Shown here piece by piece: positions 33,314 through 41,606 of a DNA stretch of 45,639 nt (position 1 is its first letter; every line of letters begins with the position of its first letter). A program made the translations under genes and the position numbers. Origin of the DNA: CAZQRW01 sp964596115 (lineage in GTDB: Bacteria > Hydrothermota > UBA3072 > B12-G15); NCBI GenBank assembly GCA_964596115.1, contig CAZQRW010000007.1, positions 1 to 45,639 on the forward strand. Reading direction: 5' to 3'. Below the pieces are notes generated by a model, which was given only the letters and a program-made list of their open reading frames with translations, was not told the DNA's origin and ran no database searches.

Positions 33314-34360
33314 CTACATCTTGAATGGTACAGGAGTAAGGCATAGTATAAATATTAAAAGTGACACCCCACCTATTATTTTTGAACTCATAGAGAGGGG
33401 TGTCACATTATCCAATGGAGGAGGATGACGCCAACCAATCAATACAAGTAAAATCCCCCATACAATCCACCCGGGCCAGATCATACCGAGACCAAGGCAA
33501 AGAGCTATCATAGATATACTAACGTATTTATGATACTTACCAAAAAAAGCATAGGATATATGGCCACCATCAAGCTGACCCACAGGTAATAAGTTTAAGG
33601 CAGTAACAAGGAACCCAATCCACCCTGAAAAGGCAACAGGATGAAGGACAAGGTCCAAGCCAGCTTTTACATTTGGGTGAATAAGGTTAGAGAGTAAAAG
33701 GAAGATCAGATTATTTCCCAGGGTCAGGCCATGCGTAGTTTTTATTGGAACAATATGTGAAAATTTTAAACCTATTATTGTTGCAATTATAGCAAGAATA
33801 AAACCAGTAATGGGACCAGCCGCCCCTATTTCTACAAGTGCATCCTTACTGGGAATGGGCGATTTTATCTTTATGACTGCTCCAAATGTCCCAATTATTT
33901 GTGGGGCAGGGATGAAATATGGATATGTAGCCATAACTCCGTTCTTTCTTGCAAGGAAAAAATGACCCAATTCATGCCCGCCCAGTATTATCATTATGGA
34001 TAAAGAAAAGGAAAGACCATGTATTAGATTTTTTACAATTAAAGGATTATATCCTGCATTCATTGTTCCAGCAATTAGTGTTGAAAAAAATGTCACAATA
34101 AGTAAAACAACGTTCCAAATAATAGAACTTTTCTCAGGTCTCTTTAAATTCAAGAATCTTACGGATATAAATTCCCCCTCCTTATCAATAAATGGTGTCA
34201 TATTAAGGGATTTACCAAGATTAAAAATATATTCCCTCGCTGTTTTTGTATCTACAAGAAATTTTCCCCTGCAATAGAAAGAAAATTCATTTATTTCGCA
34301 GTTCTCAATATCCATAATTTGTTGCAAATTATTTCTTATCTCTTCAAGGATAGACTCCAC
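33314..34360 (-). CDS. M50-family (EGY-like) site-2 membrane protease
   Basis: The 348-residue protein has HELGH (H129, E130, H133) in a membrane helix and LLPVGQLDGGH further on, the active-site pair of intramembrane zinc proteases. A cytosolic N-terminal region of about 80 residues and about seven membrane helices resemble the EGY-type S2P group. Substrates are unknown. It is a second M50 protease beside rseP. The start is GTG after AGGAGGGACA, overlapping the IF-2B-like gene by 25 bases. It is the last gene of the glmU-argS operon. Confidence 0.88.
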   Translation of the reverse strand: MESILEEIRNNLQQIMDIENCEINEFSFYCRGKFLVDTKTAREYIFNLGKSLNMTPFIDKEGEFISVRFLNLKRPEKSSIIWNVVLLIVTFFSTLIAGTMNAGYNPLIVKNLIHGLSFSLSIMIILGGHELGHFFLARKNGVMATYPYFIPAPQIIGTFGAVIKIKSPIPSKDALVEIGAAGPITGFILAIIATIIGLKFSHIVPIKTTHGLTLGNNLIFLLLSNLIHPNVKAGLDLVLHPVAFSGWIGFLVTALNLLPVGQLDGGHISYAFFGKYHKYVSISMIALCLGLGMIWPGWIVWGILLVLIGWRHPPPLDNVTPLSMSSKIIGGVSLLIFILCLTPVPFKM

Positions 34361-35052
34361 TGTCCCTCCTCTGTAATAACAGCTTTTACTAATTCAATGG
34401 GCACAAATTCAAACCTCTCTTCCGCAATGTCACATCTGATGTTAACGGTTTTTATTTCTTCTGAAACAACATAGAACGGTATAGAATAGAACTTTGAAAC
34501 AATAGCAAGGGGCAAAGTTCCAATCTTATTTACCACCCCGGAAGGTGAAACACAATCTGCACCGGATAAGGCAGCATCACTCTCCCTTAATGCACTTACC
34601 ATTTCAAGGTCATCAAGAAGTTTGACATCTGCCAGGGGCATCAGCTTTTTTGCAAAAGGCACACCTTCACCCCCTGGTAATGACCTCAATACAAAAACCC
34701 TTTTAGGCTTAAGAAACCGTATTGAACCAAGAACCGTTCTACTTGAGGAGATGGTAGTTACAGTCTCTACATCACCAATTATTTCTCTTACTCTTTTCCC
34801 TATAAGCTCCTCTATATTTTCAATTTTCTTAATCATATTTTTTGCCCAATGCCGGGCTTCAGCGTCGGAGTAATGATCTAAATAATGGGCAATATTTAAA
34901 AATGCCGCCATTGTTGGTCTTGCCTTCCTTAATTCAACAGCAAAATCTTTCAAATTGGTAATCTTGGGCAGAAAATTAAGTACCTTTAGGGCAAGGTCAA
35001 TTGAACCATTTTTTGTATCCTTTACTATATCGTCTATAATACGATACTTCAC
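34336..35052 (-). CDS. IF-2B (eIF2B-alpha/beta/delta) family protein
   Basis: The 238-residue protein has the fold of eIF2B regulatory subunits and the related sugar-phosphate isomerases: ISSSRTVLGSI, the acidic GADCVSPSGVVNKIGTLPLA and IPFYVVSE. Family members include methylthioribose-1-phosphate and ribose-1,5-bisphosphate isomerases; whether this short protein is an isomerase is unclear. The GADxV Asp matches the catalytic one in isomerases, but the expected cysteine partner is not obvious. It starts with GTG overlapping the argS stop (GTGA). Confidence 0.8.
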   Translation of the reverse strand: MKYRIIDDIVKDTKNGSIDLALKVLNFLPKITNLKDFAVELRKARPTMAAFLNIAHYLDHYSDAEARHWAKNMIKKIENIEELIGKRVREIIGDVETVTTISSSRTVLGSIRFLKPKRVFVLRSLPGGEGVPFAKKLMPLADVKLLDDLEMVSALRESDAALSGADCVSPSGVVNKIGTLPLAIVSKFYSIPFYVVSEEIKTVNIRCDIAEERFEFVPIELVKAVITEEGQWSLSLKR

Positions 35053-36626
35053 ATTCTCTCCGGGGCACTAACTCCTATAAGGGTTAATCCGATTTTTAAT
35101 ATATTTCTTATCACGGCAGAGAGAAACAGCCTGGGAATAACCTTATTTTCTTCTCCACCTATAATTCTATTCTTCTGATAAAAATTGTGGTAAAGGGTTG
35201 CAGTTTCAATAAGGTATTGCGGTAAGAGGTGGAGATCTCTAAAAAGCGTTATATCTGCAAGAAAATCAGGGAATCTATAAATATGTTTAATGATCCTTTT
35301 TTCCTCTTCGTTTTGAAGTTTTTCAAGTCCTTCAGGCTTTACTTCTTTATAGCCTTTTTCATGAGCGAAATCAAGCAAACTTGATATCCTTGCATGGGCA
35401 TACTGAACATAATAAACAGGATTTCTCTCGCTCTTCTCCAGGGCAAGGTTTATATCGAAATCCAATGGGGTGGAGGATTTTCTCATAAGAAAGAAAAATC
35501 TTGCAGGGTCAACCCCTACATCCTCAATTAGTTCATCCATTGTGATAAATTTACCCCCCCTTTTGGACATTTTTATTAGTTTACCATCCCGTAAAAGATT
35601 TACCTGTTGTATTATTATTACCTCTAATTCATCCCCGCTATATCCGAGGTCGTTAAGTGCCATTTTCAATTCTGGGATATGTGCAATATGGTCAGGACCA
35701 AGTAAATCTATTAAATGGGTAAATCCCCTCTCAAATTTATAGGTATGATAGGCAATATCCGGAACAATATAGGTATACTCTCCATCACTTTTTACAAATA
35801 CCCTTTCCCTTCTACCCCTATACCATAATGCACCATCTTTAAAAAATAACTTTTTTTTATCTCTTAATTTATTTATAATCTCCTCTGCACTTTTTTTCTC
35901 TCGCAAATTTTTCTCACTCGTAAACTGATCAAAGTGAACCCTAAAATTATCAAGGCTACCCTTCTGCATTTGCAGGATTTTTTTTACTGCGAAGGCAGAA
36001 ATTTCCTCCTCTTTAAGATTGTTCTCTATTGCTTCTCTTGCAATATCTTTTATATAATCACCAAAATATCCATCCTCTGGCATTTCAAATTTATCCCCCT
36101 TCAATTCCTTCATCCTGGCAATGACTGATTTCCCTAGTAAATCAACCTGTTTTCCTCCGTCATTTACATAATATTCAGCAAAACCTTTGAAACCCAAGTA
36201 GTTCAAGAGCCCTACAAGTGTATCACCGAAGGCAGCGGCCCTTGCACTTGCAATATGCAAAGGACCTGTGGGATTCGCACTTACAAACTCAACGTTGACT
36301 GATTCATTTTTACCAATATTTGAACTGCCAAAGTTATTTTTTATCGCCTCTTTGAATTGTGAAATATAAACTTCCTCAGAGAGATAAAAATTCATAAACC
36401 CTTTTATGACTTCGATTTTTTCTATACCTTTAATATCAAGTTCTCTCTTGATAGATACGGCTATCTCATTTGGATCCCTTTTAACTTGCTTTGCAAGGAT
36501 GTAGGCAACGTTAGTACTATACTCACCAAATTTCTCTTCTTCAGGTTTTCTAACCTCTACATTAATAGCAATATCAAATAAATTCTTAACTGCCTCCTCA
36601 ATCTTCTCTCTTATTCTCTGCCTCAT
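35049..36626 (-). CDS. argS: Arginyl-tRNA synthetase
   Basis: The 525-residue class I synthetase has the N-terminal Add1 domain (1-100), the catalytic core with NPTGPLHIASARAAAFGD, KMSKRGG (LIKMSKRGGKFITMDEL) and the C-terminal anticodon-binding helices with RNPVYYVQYAHARISSL. The HIGH motif reads HIAS, a deviation at positions three and four. The start is the ATG after GGAGG, overlapping rsfS by 29 bases. Confidence 0.96.
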   Translation of the reverse strand: MRQRIREKIEEAVKNLFDIAINVEVRKPEEEKFGEYSTNVAYILAKQVKRDPNEIAVSIKRELDIKGIEKIEVIKGFMNFYLSEEVYISQFKEAIKNNFGSSNIGKNESVNVEFVSANPTGPLHIASARAAAFGDTLVGLLNYLGFKGFAEYYVNDGGKQVDLLGKSVIARMKELKGDKFEMPEDGYFGDYIKDIAREAIENNLKEEEISAFAVKKILQMQKGSLDNFRVHFDQFTSEKNLREKKSAEEIINKLRDKKKLFFKDGALWYRGRRERVFVKSDGEYTYIVPDIAYHTYKFERGFTHLIDLLGPDHIAHIPELKMALNDLGYSGDELEVIIIQQVNLLRDGKLIKMSKRGGKFITMDELIEDVGVDPARFFFLMRKSSTPLDFDINLALEKSERNPVYYVQYAHARISSLLDFAHEKGYKEVKPEGLEKLQNEEEKRIIKHIYRFPDFLADITLFRDLHLLPQYLIETATLYHNFYQKNRIIGGEENKVIPRLFLSAVIRNILKIGLTLIGVSAPERM

Positions 36627-36963
36627 CTAACCTCCAGGAAGGGGCATCGCCCCACAGCCTTTCAAGATTGTAGAACATCCTTTCCTCACTTAAAAATATA
36701 TGGATTACAAAAGTCATATAATCCATCAAGATCCAATGGCCTCTATTATATCCTTCTATATGGTCTATATATATGTTCTTTTTTTTGAGCTCTTCCTGTA
36801 TAAAATCTGCCAGCGCCTTAGAATGAATATCTGATTCAGCGGTACATATAATGAAGAAATCAGTGACATCACTTAATTTTCTTAAATCTATTGCAATAGT
36901 ATCGTGTGCCTTTTTTTTGTAAAGATTCTTCATAATTGAATCAACACTTCTTTTAGAAAACAA
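36598..36963 (-). CDS. rsfS: Ribosomal silencing factor RsfS
   Basis: The 121-residue protein matches RsfS/YbeB: IAIDLRKLSDVTDFFIICTA, HWILMDYMTFVIHIFLSEER and YNLERLWGDAP. It binds uL14 and blocks subunit joining when nutrients are scarce. The start is TTG after AGGAGGGAG, overlapping the LytR_C gene by eleven bases. Confidence 0.95.
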   Translation of the reverse strand: MFSKRSVDSIMKNLYKKKAHDTIAIDLRKLSDVTDFFIICTAESDIHSKALADFIQEELKKKNIYIDHIEGYNRGHWILMDYMTFVIHIFLSEERMFYNLERLWGDAPSWRLDEAENKRED

Positions 36964-37381
36964 ACTCCCTCCTTTTTAAAATTTTGAATTTTTTGTAATC
37001 GCTTCCTATTATTACAGTAGTCTGAATACCTTTTGTGCTATCAATGAGAGCAACTACCTTTCTAACGCCAATCCTCTTTGCAACAGTTCTTGCATATTTT
37101 TTCGATTTAGAAAGTCTGTCTACTACGATTGTCTCATCATAGATCTTTTTTGCATTTCCTATGTAAATAACATCAAAGCCTTCGTCCCTTAATACCTCTG
37201 TCAATCTCCTTGCAAGTCCCTTTTTACCACACCCATTCAAGACCTCTACCTTTATTGGTTCTCTATACCTATGGAAGTTTAAGTTTAACTGCGGGAATGA
37301 GTATACTATAAAAGCAAGAATTACTATTAGAATGAAGACTGTGAGAGGCGATATCCCCTTTTTCCTCTTATTTTTCGCCAT
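36953..37381 (-). CDS. LytR_C-domain membrane protein
   Basis: The 142-residue protein has one membrane helix (about 11-28) and an extracytoplasmic LytR_C domain (PIKVEVLNGCGKKGLARRLT, then IGVRKVVALIDSTKGIQTTV). The domain occurs at the end of LytR-CpsA-Psr cell-wall ligases and alone near rsfS in several phyla; its role is unknown. It overlaps glmU by 14 bases. Confidence 0.85.
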   Translation of the reverse strand: MAKNKRKKGISPLTVFILIVILAFIVYSFPQLNLNFHRYREPIKVEVLNGCGKKGLARRLTEVLRDEGFDVIYIGNAKKIYDETIVVDRLSKSKKYARTVAKRIGVRKVVALIDSTKGIQTTVIIGSDYKKFKILKRREFVF

Positions 37382-38321
37382 TTATTATTGTATTTGCTGG
37401 AATTCTTTGTCCCTTTTTTACAAGTGCGTCCTTTATATAGCAAAACGGTTCAATTATGGAATCCTCTCCAATAATAGTGTTACCCATTATAATATTAAAG
37501 GGATAAATGGTAGTATCCCTTCCAATCTTTACATTATCTTCAATATAAACTGTATGGGGCATAATGATGGATACACCATCTTCCATTAAGTTTTCAATTA
37601 TTTTTTTTCTTTTATACTCTATTATATCTGTCAACTCTTTCCTTGTATTTATTCCTGAAACCTCCTTTGGATCCTCAGCCGCTATACCCCCAATTTTCCC
37701 TCCTCTTTCTCTTATTACTTCAATTGCATCTGTAAGATAATATTCTCCTTGTGCATTATTATTCTTTATAAAAGATAGAGCCATCTCAAGGGCATTTTTC
37801 TTGAATATATATATTCCACTATTTACCTCTTTTATTCTTTTTTCTTCCGATGTTGCATCCTTATATTCAACGATTTTCAATATTTCATTCCCTTCCCTTA
37901 CTATTCTTCCATAATAATTAGGGTCCTCTGGTATAAATGTGAGAATTGTTACATCATAATTTCCATCCTTGTGGTATTCCTGCAAAGTATTTATAGTTTT
38001 TTTTGTTAGTAATGGAACGTCACCTGAAAGAATAAGAACATCCCCACTAATATTTTTTAATTTACTCATTCCAATTTTCACTGCATCGCCTGTACCACGA
38101 GGCTCTCCCTGAAAGGCATACTCCGCATCCTGAAACATATATTTGATTTCTCTTCCCCTTTTTCCATAAACTACTACTATCTTTTCAGGATTTATACTCC
38201 TTGCAGTTTCAAAAACATAATAGATTAAAGGATGACCAAGTATATTGTGAAGGACCTTTACCTTCTTTGAATTCATTCTTTTCCCAATCCCACCTGCCAT
38301 TATTATAACAGAGATTCCCAT
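37368..38321 (-). CDS. glmU: GlmU-like UDP-GlcNAc pyrophosphorylase, short form
   Basis: The 317-residue protein has the uridyltransferase domain: MAGGIGKRMNSKKVKVLHNI, LSGDVPLLT, QGEYYLTDAI and VNSGIY. After it only a few left-handed beta-helix turns remain (VYIEDNVKIGRDTTIYPF, IIGEDSIIEPF). Bifunctional GlmU is about 450 residues and ends with an acetyltransferase domain, so this form probably only makes UDP-GlcNAc from GlcNAc-1-phosphate and UTP, and acetylation must come from another enzyme. It is the first gene of its operon, with a leaderless promoter. Confidence 0.88.
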   Translation of the reverse strand: MGISVIIMAGGIGKRMNSKKVKVLHNILGHPLIYYVFETARSINPEKIVVVYGKRGREIKYMFQDAEYAFQGEPRGTGDAVKIGMSKLKNISGDVLILSGDVPLLTKKTINTLQEYHKDGNYDVTILTFIPEDPNYYGRIVREGNEILKIVEYKDATSEEKRIKEVNSGIYIFKKNALEMALSFIKNNNAQGEYYLTDAIEVIRERGGKIGGIAAEDPKEVSGINTRKELTDIIEYKRKKIIENLMEDGVSIIMPHTVYIEDNVKIGRDTTIYPFNIIMGNTIIGEDSIIEPFCYIKDALVKKGQRIPANTIINGEK

Positions 38322-38327
38322 ATTTTT

Positions 38328-38355
38328 ATAATACTAATTATTTAAATAAGTTCAA
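38328..38355 (-). promoter_or_regulatory. Promoter of the glmU-argS operon, leaderless geometry
   Basis: On the minus strand: TTGAAC (38355-38350), 16 bp, TATTAT (38333-38328), then six bases and the ATG. No Shine-Dalgarno site. Confidence 0.75.
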
Positions 38356-38371
38356 GGGAAAAATTCAATAG

Positions 38372-39211
38372 TTATTTTAAGAACTTCGACAGGCGCCTGT
38401 CCTTAAATATTTTACCTCCTGTTTGACAATTGGGGCAATAGTATATAGCATAATCCTTAAAACTTACCCATTCTATTTCTGTACTACAAACAGGACAGGG
38501 TTTACCTTTTTTTCTGTATACCTTTGTAAAAGGCCTCTTCTCTTGCAAAAGAAGTCTATCACCAACCATCTTTTCAATCTCTTTTATCGCCTTTCTTAGA
38601 ACCTTTCTTGTTGAGATATACAGGTTCTCCGCTTCTTCAGTAGTTATTTGCCTTGCAGGTTTAAAGGGGGATATCTTTGCATCGAATAGAATTTCGTTGG
38701 CATACGCCTTACCTATGCCAGAAATAAATCTTTGATTTATCAACATTGTAAAAATCCAGGAGCCCTGACCTCTAAATTTTTTTACTATATATTGGGGAGT
38801 GAACTCCTGAGAAAAAGGATCGGGTCCTAACAGCCTGAATGGCTTGAAATTTTCTATCCCCTCAATTAAATAAATTTCTGATATTTTCTTTGTCCCTGCT
38901 TCAGAGAATAAGATGTAATCATTCCCCATTTTCAGTGCAAATGATGAATCTCTCCTTACTATGTTGTTCCTTACAATACTACCTGTTAGTTTTGGATGAT
39001 AAATAAGAAATAGGGTGGGATATAACTCTACTATTATGTATTTTCCTCTTCTTCTGACATCCTGAACTCTCCTGTTCACGAGTTCTCTGAATGAAGGTTT
39101 TGCTGTCTTCAGAATGTATGGTTTTATTAGCTGTACGTCTCTAATTTTTCTTTGAACGATCATTTTTTTAAGATTTTTTACTAAAACTTCAACCTCTGGT
39201 AGCTCAGGCAT
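38372..39211 (-). CDS. mutM: Formamidopyrimidine-DNA glycosylase
   Basis: The 279-residue base-excision repair enzyme has the catalytic N-terminus PELPEVE (Pro and Glu act in strand cleavage), RRGKYIIVEL with the conserved Lys, the helix-two-turn-helix (GIGKAYANEILFDAKISP) and a C-terminal zinc finger (CPVC...CPNC). In the zinc finger the usual Arg before the third Cys is a Tyr (DYAIYYC). GGAGG precedes the ATG. It is the last gene of the ffh operon. Confidence 0.92.
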   Translation of the reverse strand: MPELPEVEVLVKNLKKMIVQRKIRDVQLIKPYILKTAKPSFRELVNRRVQDVRRRGKYIIVELYPTLFLIYHPKLTGSIVRNNIVRRDSSFALKMGNDYILFSEAGTKKISEIYLIEGIENFKPFRLLGPDPFSQEFTPQYIVKKFRGQGSWIFTMLINQRFISGIGKAYANEILFDAKISPFKPARQITTEEAENLYISTRKVLRKAIKEIEKMVGDRLLLQEKRPFTKVYRKKGKPCPVCSTEIEWVSFKDYAIYYCPNCQTGGKIFKDRRLSKFLK

Positions 39212-40484
39212 CTACCCTCCTGTATACTACATCGCCTGATATAACTGTCTCTGCTATACCTTTATCATCTATCTTAACAGAATAACTTTTCCAATCCAGA
39301 TCATCCCATCCAGAGACATAGAGCCCATTTTCAGTATATAATTTTATAGCCGTTTCAATATTTATCCTTTGCTCTTTGAAAGGCGCATGTACGACCGATT
39401 CAATTCCATAGAGAGGAGAATAGGGCATACCATCTGAGCCAAAAACGATAATCCCTCCCAATTCATATATTTTACCAATCCTGTTGTTTTTTTCAAAATT
39501 TTTTTTGAATCTTTTACTATACATTCCACCAGGTAAGGACCAATTTCTTATAAAATTAGGTTGCATGGAGAGAATAACATTGTAATCTACAGCCCTCTCA
39601 ATGTCCTCATCGGTGGCAAGCTCAAAGTGTTCAATTCGATGTTTGAGCCTGTTGCCATCGGGGAAATTCGAAATTACATCCAGTGCCTGCGAGATTGCCC
39701 TATCCCCTATGGCATGCATTATTACTTGATAATCTCTATCTTCTGCATAGAGAAGTATATCAAGGAGGTATTTATCGGAGTGAATCAACACACCCTTTTT
39801 CCCGTTATCAAAAGTAAATTCCCTTAGTGCAGCAGTCCTTGCTCCTATTGAACCATCCAAAAAGGTTTTAATGCCACCCAATTTAATATTAGTTCCATCC
39901 TTCAATTCCTCTATCTCAGAAATATGTGTATCATTTATAAAAGCTCTCACCCTTAATTTCAGCATTCCCTCTTTATCTAAATCCTTATATGCCCTGAAAT
40001 ACTCAGGTGTCATTATATCATTTACACCAATTATGCCGAGTTTCAACATATCATCCTGGGCAATAACGATTGCTTCTTTGATATCTTGATAGGAAGGAGG
40101 AAAAACCTCATCAATGTAAAGGACGGCCTCTTCCGATATTATACCACTCTCCATTTCTATAGGATATTTTTTAGGTATTTTTTTAAGTGCAGGGGTATTG
40201 CATACCGCTATATGTCCACAGATTCTTCTAAGAATTATAGGGACTTCTCTGTTAATAGCATCAAGTTCTCTCCTCGTCGGGAATTCCTGCTTTTCCCATT
40301 TACTTTCATCCCAGTTTATCGCAATAATAATGTCCTTCTCTTCTTTATCCAAATTAACCCTTATTTTTTCAAACGCCTCTTCTTTGGACTTTGCATTTGA
40401 AATGTCGATTTTCTTTTTTCCTAACCCGTATCCAACCAGATGAGTATGCGAATCAATAAACCCGGGTTTTATTATTTTTTTCAC
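39204..40484 (-). CDS. YtcJ-like amidohydrolase, short N-terminus
   Basis: The 426-residue metal-dependent hydrolase has the HxH pair (H13, H15 in GFIDSHTHL), TFLDGSIGARTAALRE, VIMHAIGDRAISQAL, KHRIEHFELA and FGSDGMPYSPLYGIE, all typical of the YtcJ/Amidohydro_3 group. The substrate is unknown. Most relatives have 40-60 residues before HxH, forming a small beta sandwich; here a TAG four codons upstream of the GTG start rules this out. It follows the EamA gene by one base. Confidence 0.85.
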   Translation of the reverse strand: MKKIIKPGFIDSHTHLVGYGLGKKKIDISNAKSKEEAFEKIRVNLDKEEKDIIIAINWDESKWEKQEFPTRRELDAINREVPIILRRICGHIAVCNTPALKKIPKKYPIEMESGIISEEAVLYIDEVFPPSYQDIKEAIVIAQDDMLKLGIIGVNDIMTPEYFRAYKDLDKEGMLKLRVRAFINDTHISEIEELKDGTNIKLGGIKTFLDGSIGARTAALREFTFDNGKKGVLIHSDKYLLDILLYAEDRDYQVIMHAIGDRAISQALDVISNFPDGNRLKHRIEHFELATDEDIERAVDYNVILSMQPNFIRNWSLPGGMYSKRFKKNFEKNNRIGKIYELGGIIVFGSDGMPYSPLYGIESVVHAPFKEQRINIETAIKLYTENGLYVSGWDDLDWKSYSVKIDDKGIAETVISGDVVYRRVDA

Positions 40485-40485
40485 C

Positions 40486-41313
40486 TCATCCCCCTATTAA
40501 GAAAAGGCCAGAGATTACAAATGGGAAACCAATCCATTGAAATAGAGAAGGCCTCTCCCCTATAGTTACTCCAAATATAACTGAAAAAAGAGGATAAATA
40601 TTTGCAACAGGAATGACAAGAGAAACGTTGGAATGAAATATTGCAAAATAAAAAAATATCGAACCAGTCCCACTTAGTAAACTGCTCCCTGCCCCGAATA
40701 AATATCCCCTCTTATCTCCATTAGCCTCTTTTTTTCTATACAAAAAATAGTATGGTGTCCATATAAGAATACCCATAAAAGAAAAGAATAAATTTAAATT
40801 TATAGGTCTCACAATTCTAACAGACATATCGCTAAATCCCGCCCAAACTCCCCATAGAATCATAGTAATAAGGGCTGCCCATATCCAGCTGCCCTTCTTA
40901 AAAGAGATATCCTTTATTGTAAGTAAGAGAATTCCGATGACGGAAAGAAAGATGCCTGTGCTCTGTCTAAAAGATATAATATTATGGAATAAAAATTTTC
41001 CAATGAGAATACCAATAACCATATAGAAAGAAGTTATAGGGACAATTAGCGAGGCAGGTGCTTCTTTTAATGCACTAAAGAAAAATATAAAGGCTAAAGC
41101 TGCACAACCTTCTGAGAGAATTGGGAAAAGATAGTTGCCTCTTGGGAATTTAGTTCCCAGAAAACGCCATACTATAAAATAGAAGACAAGGTAAATAATA
41201 CCCTGAAACATCAAGAAGCGTGGAGGAGAAATCCTTATAACACCGAGCTTTTCAAGAATTATTGCGCCCCCCCAAGCAAAAGCTGTAAAAATAGAAAATA
41301 TAAACCAATTCAT
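40486..41313 (-). CDS. EamA/DMT-superfamily transporter
   Basis: The 275-residue protein has about ten membrane helices in two related halves (each EamA-like), with a PxSLIVPITSFYMVIG and VSLVIPVANIYPLFSVIFG at equivalent positions. Such exporters carry amino acids, nucleotide precursors or other metabolites; the substrate here is not predictable. ATG overlaps the DUF456 stop (ATGA). Confidence 0.87.
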   Translation of the reverse strand: MNWFIFSIFTAFAWGGAIILEKLGVIRISPPRFLMFQGIIYLVFYFIVWRFLGTKFPRGNYLFPILSEGCAALAFIFFFSALKEAPASLIVPITSFYMVIGILIGKFLFHNIISFRQSTGIFLSVIGILLLTIKDISFKKGSWIWAALITMILWGVWAGFSDMSVRIVRPINLNLFFSFMGILIWTPYYFLYRKKEANGDKRGYLFGAGSSLLSGTGSIFFYFAIFHSNVSLVIPVANIYPLFSVIFGVTIGERPSLFQWIGFPFVISGLFLIGG

Positions 41314-41606
41314 TTTATCTTAAAAAGGAAAGAAAAAACTATTACTGCCCCAAGGCTTAGCTTCAAAATTGATCTTCTGTTGATTCCAATTTTTTTTCCT
41401 TCTCTTTTTCCCGCGAATGTATCCATTATAACTGCAATAGTAGTAACACCGAGAAGAATAAAAAGATAGTTCCAGTTTACCTTCTGGAAAGAGTTGTTTA
41501 AACCATAAAAAAATACTCCCAAAAATATAAGGGGAATGCCAGGAATATATGGAATTACACAACCAACTAAACCAAGCACAATAAAAATTACAACAAGGGC
41601 AATCAA
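41310..41606 (-). CDS. DUF456-like small membrane protein
   Basis: The 98-residue protein has three membrane helices with the DUF456 pattern: PYIPGIPLIFLGVFFYG and IMDTFAGKREGKKIG. Most DUF456 proteins are about 150-160 residues, so this is a short form lacking the last helices. The function of the family is unknown. It starts with TTG overlapping the ffh stop (TTGA). Confidence 0.75.
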   Translation of the reverse strand: MIALVVIFIVLGLVGCVIPYIPGIPLIFLGVFFYGLNNSFQKVNWNYLFILLGVTTIAVIMDTFAGKREGKKIGINRRSILKLSLGAVIVFSFLFKIK

